64,000 nucleotides of DNA, taken from contig QCXZ01000041.1 in NCBI GenBank assembly GCA_025024175.1, positions 31,553,786 through 31,617,785 of the forward strand, read 5' to 3'. A model generated the notes under the pieces. It was not told the DNA's origin and made no database searches. It was given only the letters and a program-made list of their open reading frames with translations. Position 1 is the stretch's first letter. Every line of letters begins with the position of its first letter. The stretch comes from Rhyzopertha dominica. Its lineage: Eukaryota; Arthropoda; Insecta; Coleoptera; Bostrichidae. Below are positions 59,685 through 64,000 of the stretch, in pieces. A program made the translations under genes and the position numbers.

Positions 59685-61796
59685 ATGGGTAAAAAACGGA
59701 CGAATACAGATATTGATACAATTAAAACCACTATATTAAAATATGACAAAAATGAATTTTATTTTAATGATGCGAGAAAGTTTGCTCCAAAGAATTCAAA
59801 AATTTGGAACAATATTTCCGATGATCTATTAAATCAAGGGTGCTCTGTCACCAGTTTAGGAATTTATTCCATTCTTACTAAAAATTATTATGATGTTTGG
59901 AGTGTCCTTAACATTAAAGAGCAGTCTGAGGCTAGTAGTGATATAGATGCACAGTCAAATTCAAGTAGCTCTTGTTGTGAAGATCCTAATGCTTCTGTTG
60001 AGACGCAATCCAGTTTTGACTTCATAATTACCTTAAGTGAAGATGAGTACCTAGCACTCAATACACATGAACAAGTTTACCGAAGAACAGATAAGTCATG
60101 TGCTTCATCACGGCATAAGTCTGGGAAAAGAGGAGTATTAGTTTGGGATAGGAGCAGATGGACGTATCTAATGAATAGAAAAATAATTGCAACTACTGCA
60201 TTATCCTGCACTTTCGTTTTTAAAAGGTGCAAGTTAACACCATTTGGACCAGTGCATGCTAAAATACGTGGATTTTGCAAAGTGTGTTCTTCTATATTAA
60301 ATGGAATAATACTAGACACCCCAATTCCTGGTAAAAATGTTCATGTAGAATTTAGCTTAACAGGTAATTATGTAATGCCTCACGAAGATGTAAAACGACG
60401 TCTTGGTGGTTACCAGAGGGAACAAGTTGTAAGAAAGATGACAGAACAGGGTTACAGTGCTAGTAATATTAGAAATACAATGGCAAATGAGCTAATGATT
60501 GTTGGTGATTGCGAACCCTCCGACTTACCACGTCTAGGAACCCTGAGAACAGCCAAGAGTACTGCTATAAAACACAGTTTAGTAGATGTTGATCCTATCG
60601 TGGCACTGTATAAAACAAAAATGAGTTGTGAATTTACAGGGTGCATTAGGGATATCGGTTATTCCCCATTTTATGTATACTATTGGTCGCAGAGTCAAAT
60701 TCATGTATACAAACAATACTCTAAAATGCCATATACTAGACTGTTTTTTGACGCAACGGGAGGCGTAGTTAAGGACATTTTATATCCTGATAAATCAAAA
60801 TCTAATGCCGTTTTTCTCTACGACATTGTTATGCGACCAAGTAAAGATGTTCAATATTCTGTCGCTTCTATGCTAAGTTCAAGTCACAATGCACTTGCTA
60901 TTGCAACATTTTTACGGATGTGGGTGCGAACGGGAGGCTCTCCGCCATCAGAAATAGTTACGGACATGAGTCTAGCACTTATGTACGCATGCGTACAGGC
61001 CTTCACACAATATCCATCATTGCATGATTATTTGCAGCACTGTTTCAATATCCTTATTCGCACGAATAACGCAGATCTACCTGTAAATTTACCAAAATGT
61101 TATTTGCGAAACGATGTTGCCCATGTTATGAAAAATGTATCTCAATGGAAGTCTCTGCATAAACAACATCGCCTTACAAGATCCTTTTATCTAAGGTGTA
61201 TCGGTCAAATGATTAAATGTACGTCTACTGAAGACTTAGAGAATTTAATAGAGGCTGCGTTCATTGTCGCCTTATCTGATACGGAGGGTCTTTGTAACGG
61301 CAAGGAGACAACATGTAATATAAAAAAAAATTTCCTGCGCAGAAGAATAGCGACAGAATCAGTTGAATCCATCCAAATATATGAACAGCTAATAGAAACT
61401 TCAGTTGAAGTTGCTCCATCCAAGCAGACCTTTGAAGAAGCTGAAGAGGATAACTTTGGTTTTAAAAACTGGGTAGCAGAAATAGCAAACAGAGCACAGA
61501 ATGTAGTCAATGTTCCTGGACAAGTAGGAGATATTGGAAATCAACAGCATCTTCCAGAAATTGTCACTGATTTTCTCACAATATCTGGTACCATTCCCTT
61601 ATGGACAGCTGTCTTGACACCATATTATGATGGTGCACCAAGAATTGCCTCGTCCGCTAGTGTAGAATCTAATTTCAACCAAATTAAAAATAGAATATTT
61701 AGACATGAGAAGCTTCCAACTCGTGTAGAGAACTTCGTAAGTCAACACATTCGGAATAATTTGGGATATAGTAAGATCGTAAGCAGTAACGCAAAG
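59685..61796 (+). CDS. NOF: NOF-type (MULE) transposase, exon 1
   Basis: ATG at 59685 is chosen because the frame upstream of it begins only with TTG and crosses a likely acceptor. The 704 codons have a basic start (MGKKRTNTD), a Ser/acidic region (about 80-140), and a Cys-bearing segment FCKVCSSILNG (about 200). The DDE-type core follows: D356 in RLFFDATGG, D427 in EIVTDMSLAL, YLRNDVAHVMK (about 475), and E661 in SASVESNFNQIK. This order and context match NOF proteins of Foldback elements, a MULE branch that mobilises the element by its inverted ends. The frame continues to a stop at 61818-61820 if unspliced. A GTATAT donor after AAAG at 61796 and an acceptor at 61853 join it in frame to exon 2. 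Confidence 0.85.
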
Positions 61797-61853
61797 GTAT
61801 ATGTATTATATAAATTGTGAAATTTTTTTATATCAAATTTATTGTGTTTTCAG

Positions 61854-61922
61854 TTTGTTTGCCTAACTAATGAAGAATATCTAAAGGACAATGGTGTAAA
61901 ACAATCTTTTAATACCGCACAG
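61854..61922 (+). CDS. NOF: NOF gene, exon 2
   Basis: A 69-bp exon (23 codons, FVCLTNEEYLKDNGVKQSFN...) lies between GTGTTTTCAG and GTAAAA. It starts and ends in phase 0. The introns on both sides are 57 and 60 bp, a usual size in insects. Confidence 0.7.
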
Positions 61923-61982
61923 GTAAAAATAATTATAATAAATTTATGTAGTATTTTAATTGTAATTAACACTGTTTAGCAG

Positions 61983-62052
61983 TTGGAGGTGCCCAGAGAT
62001 GCCGTAGAAGCTGACGTACATATTGAAGAAGACTGTCAGTTTCTGAAACAAG
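61983..62052 (+). CDS. NOF: NOF gene, exon 3
   Basis: A 70-bp exon (LEVPRDAVEADVHIEEDCQF then LKQ plus one base) between TTTAGCAG and GTTGGA. The spare G plus AA of the next exon gives GAA, keeping the frame. The inverted relics carry the same exon (EVPRDAVEADVNIEED), which supports it as real coding sequence. Confidence 0.65.
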
Positions 62053-62106
62053 GTTGGATGTAAATGGTGAAGCTAAACCTTATCGCCTTAACCTTTTGTT
62101 TTTTAG

Positions 62107-63260
62107 AAATCGCGGCAAACGAACGTACTCCAGATTATGGGTGCGCGTCATGTCAGTTATCTATCGGTACAGCCTCATTATCGTGTGCTTTATGCAGCGG
62201 AAATTTGCATCAAAACGATAATTGCTTTGTTGCTTACGAAAATAGCATCTTATGCAAGGGATGCTATAGAAAAGGAACCGCTGATCGGTCCCTTTTGGAA
62301 TCCGCCGCTGAGGATAACTGGATGGGGAAAAATGTACCTCCTAAAAAGCGTCCAAGATGCAGTTACCTGGAGCCGGCTGCCGAAATGATGCATGTGAATT
62401 TTTCAAAACCCCCTAGAGTAACAACGATAGGGTTGCTCAGGAACGGCAACGCAGTACACCAGAACCCTATGAAGCTGGATGAAAAATTGTATACATTTAG
62501 TAACACATGTGGTATAGATTCCATGATACAGTTACTGTGCTCGGCGTACTGTGACAGCGGGAGATTTAAAAACTGGCTTAAACATAAACAAAATGTTGAC
62601 AGCAATTTGTCTAATTTAATTATGAAAATTGTAGCAAGTGGTGTGAATGCTCATGTTTATAAGCTAAGAGCAAGGATATTAATTGAATCTGGCCATTCAG
62701 TAATGCTACCACATGGTATAACCAGCATTAACTGCGAAAACACTTTGCAAAATATCATTGACACCATATTCCGAGCATCTCAAATATGCTCTCAAATAGA
62801 AGCCTGTCAACATTGCAATACAGCAAACACAGTTAACCTAAAGCTCATTTCAGTTTGCATCGATAATGTGTTGGAGCTGGAAACAAAATTTCTGTCGTTA
62901 TTGGCACCCACTACAATTACAAAAATATGTTTATGTGGCTATAGAAAAGTCGAACGTAGAATTGAGCTGAAAGGTAACTGTATTTTAATAGAGCCGTTGA
63001 GCATTATTTCGAACACCTGCGAAGTGCAGATCAATTTAGAAGACGTGCCAAAAAGAATACAGGTAAATGACTCGGAATACGTATTAAGAGGAGTAGTAGG
63101 ATACCAGGGGTGTGCTACCCCAACTTCTGTAGGCCACTTTGTTGCCTACTGTTATCGTCATAATGGCAAGTGGGAACTTTATAACGACCTTCTTTTGAAG
63201 AAGCAAATAGTCATGCCATATTCTGTAGTGAGAGCAGCATGTTTCTTCTACTCTGTATAA
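62107..63260 (+). CDS. NOF: NOF gene, exon 4: zinc module and USP-like cysteine protease domain
   Basis: After TTTTTTAG the frame (EIAANERTPDYG) runs to TAA at 63258-63260. A Cys/His cluster CASC, CALC-x4-H-x4-C, CKGC (about 62133-62270) looks like a LIM/PHD-type zinc fold. FSNTCGIDSMIQLLCSAY (Cys codon 62508) resembles the Cys box, and VGHFVAYCYRHNGKWELYND (His 63135, Asp 63186) the His box, of C19 ubiquitin-specific proteases. Two CxC/CxxC-like pairs between them (CQHC, CLCG) resemble the USP zinc finger. The activity and substrate are inferred. Counting from the ATG at 62064 would put the start inside the predicted intron, so fusion to the transposase is preferred. Confidence 0.75.
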
Positions 63261-63264
63261 TAAA
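63259..63264 (+). terminator. Poly(A) signal overlapping the NOF stop codon
   Basis: AATAAA starts within the TAA stop, implying a very short 3' UTR. The same arrangement exists in the inverted relics. Confidence 0.6.
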
Positions 63265-64000
63265 CACAACTCTTTCATTTCTTTACTTTACTTTTTAATT
63301 TAACTCGCCTCCCCTACATCACACACTGCTGTCTGATATATTTCGCCAATTTTACACCGAAACACTGGATATGTTACAGAGATCTTACAAATTATTTGTG
63401 AAACATTTAAGAAACTTTCATATCCTCTATTGTTATACAACAACTATGTACAATACTACTAGCTTACAAATTATGATTTATAGCTTACAAATTATGACAA
63501 TTAATTTTCTGATTGCTTAAAAAATGATTCAGATTGAACGAATCTGGGAAAGTCAATGCCTGGACCTTTTGAATATAGGTAATTCCATTTTGGTAACATG
63601 TCGGGAATTTAATTTTTATTTTTTTACTTCTTTATAAATAATATGATTGTTTTCATACAATCTATAAAGAAACTCAATTCGATAAACGTTATTTGTACAA
63701 GGGTTTTTCGTTACCGAACAACTGTAAAGATTGCGCCATGCTTAAAACTATGCACTTGTATGTATACAGGATAGCTGATGTTACGAAAGTATTGCGTTCA
63801 TTATTTTAGTTACTACATTGAATTAAGTTTTGACTTTTGATTTCATAACGTGAATGCTATGATTAAAGCATTAAGTATTAAATGTTATGTCTGTTAAACC
63901 TACCAATCGTATCTAAGCCCCTATCGTTTTTCTGCGATTCGGATACCTGGAACACGCCCCCCTGACTTTAACCGTTTCCGGTACAACTATTTCAACTAAG
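63261..64000. repeat. Foldback terminal inverted repeat, right arm (runs off the window)
   Basis: Reverse complement of 51979-51257. The tandem array expected outside it lies beyond the window end. Confidence 0.9.

Larger units (their letters stand above)
49920..61571. repeat. Direct duplication of 5.8 kb across the gap
   Basis: 49920-55705 and 55806-61571 contain the same array, arm, relic, spacer and gene in the same order, offset about 5.87-5.89 kb. They differ mainly by one-base indels concentrated toward each contig end. Confidence 0.9.
49632..64000 (+). mobile_element. Foldback/NOF (MULE-type) element, incomplete at the right edge
   Basis: It begins inside the gypsy relic at GGGTCCGTTAAGTTAGCTCC. 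Order in the assembly: GCTAGC array, 1.1 kb unique arm, inverted gene relic, head-to-head gene, then (after the gap) the same again, ending with the unique arm in inverted orientation running off the window. The real element probably has one array-arm-relic-gene-arm-array set. Long inverted repeats built of tandem units plus a NOF-type transposase gene are the features of Drosophila FB-NOF. A 9-bp duplication typical of MULEs could not be checked, because the right end is missing. Confidence 0.8.

Noticed and set aside
62064..62106. ATG at 62064 as the start of a separate 398-codon protease gene
   Set aside because: It lies in a good short intron, and the phases join exon 3 to 62107. A separate gene is possible but less economical.

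Overview
The window is AT-rich animal DNA from an insect; the order cannot be fixed, though a beetle would fit. The evidence is spliced host exons, errantivirus-type and copia LTR elements, Penelope-like elements and a Foldback/NOF element. Two host genes are visible, both only in part. One is the last exon of a leucine-rich-repeat protein (1083-2007, +). The other is the 3' end of a Cys-loop (nicotinic acetylcholine receptor-type) subunit on the - strand, with exons at 46432-46628, 30944-31085 and 26605-26829. Their splice phases agree and they are separated by introns of 15.3 kb and 4.1 kb full of transposon remains. Everything else recognised is mobile DNA.

Layout. 2.5-4.6 kb: hammerhead-like motif and a Penelope relic. 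4.7-22.8 kb: a nested stack on the - strand. A copia relic (gag at 21.8-22.8 kb and 7.7 kb, protease/integrase at 7.4-4.7 kb) carries a Tc1/mariner-like element (about 5.32-6.79 kb) and a whole errantivirus (gypsy-type, 7790-21772) with both LTRs, a primer-binding site and a TGCG target duplication. The errantivirus is itself split by a 5'-truncated LINE (16.2-18.8 kb), a 166-bp SINE-like repeat with a 13-bp duplication, and a 4.7 kb insert in env bounded by (TA)n. 23.7-25.7 kb: a Penelope-like element with about 200-bp inverted terminal repeats. 26.6-46.6 kb: receptor exons and intronic elements (MITEs, Penelope fragments, a KRBA2/Ginger-like integrase relic, a gypsy RT relic). 47.5-49.6 kb: a copia scrap and a second gypsy 3' half with its 3' LTR.

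49.63-64 kb: a Foldback/NOF (MULE-type) element, the most notable object here. Its long terminal inverted repeats contain arrays of about 148-bp GCTAGC-rich units plus about 1.1 kb of unique sequence. Its gene, read as four exons (59685-63260, about 1134 codons), joins a DDE-type NOF transposase to a zinc-binding module and a C-terminal domain with the Cys and His/Asp boxes of ubiquitin-specific proteases. The inner end of the inverted repeat lies inside the protease coding region, so every arm carries the His/Asp half of the protease. A degenerate copy of the same gene lies head-to-head with the good one.

The segment 49920-55705 is repeated nearly base for base at 55806-61571 across a run of exactly 100 N. 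Small indels cluster at the contig ends, so this tandem duplication is probably an unmerged contig overlap or haplotype join, not biology.
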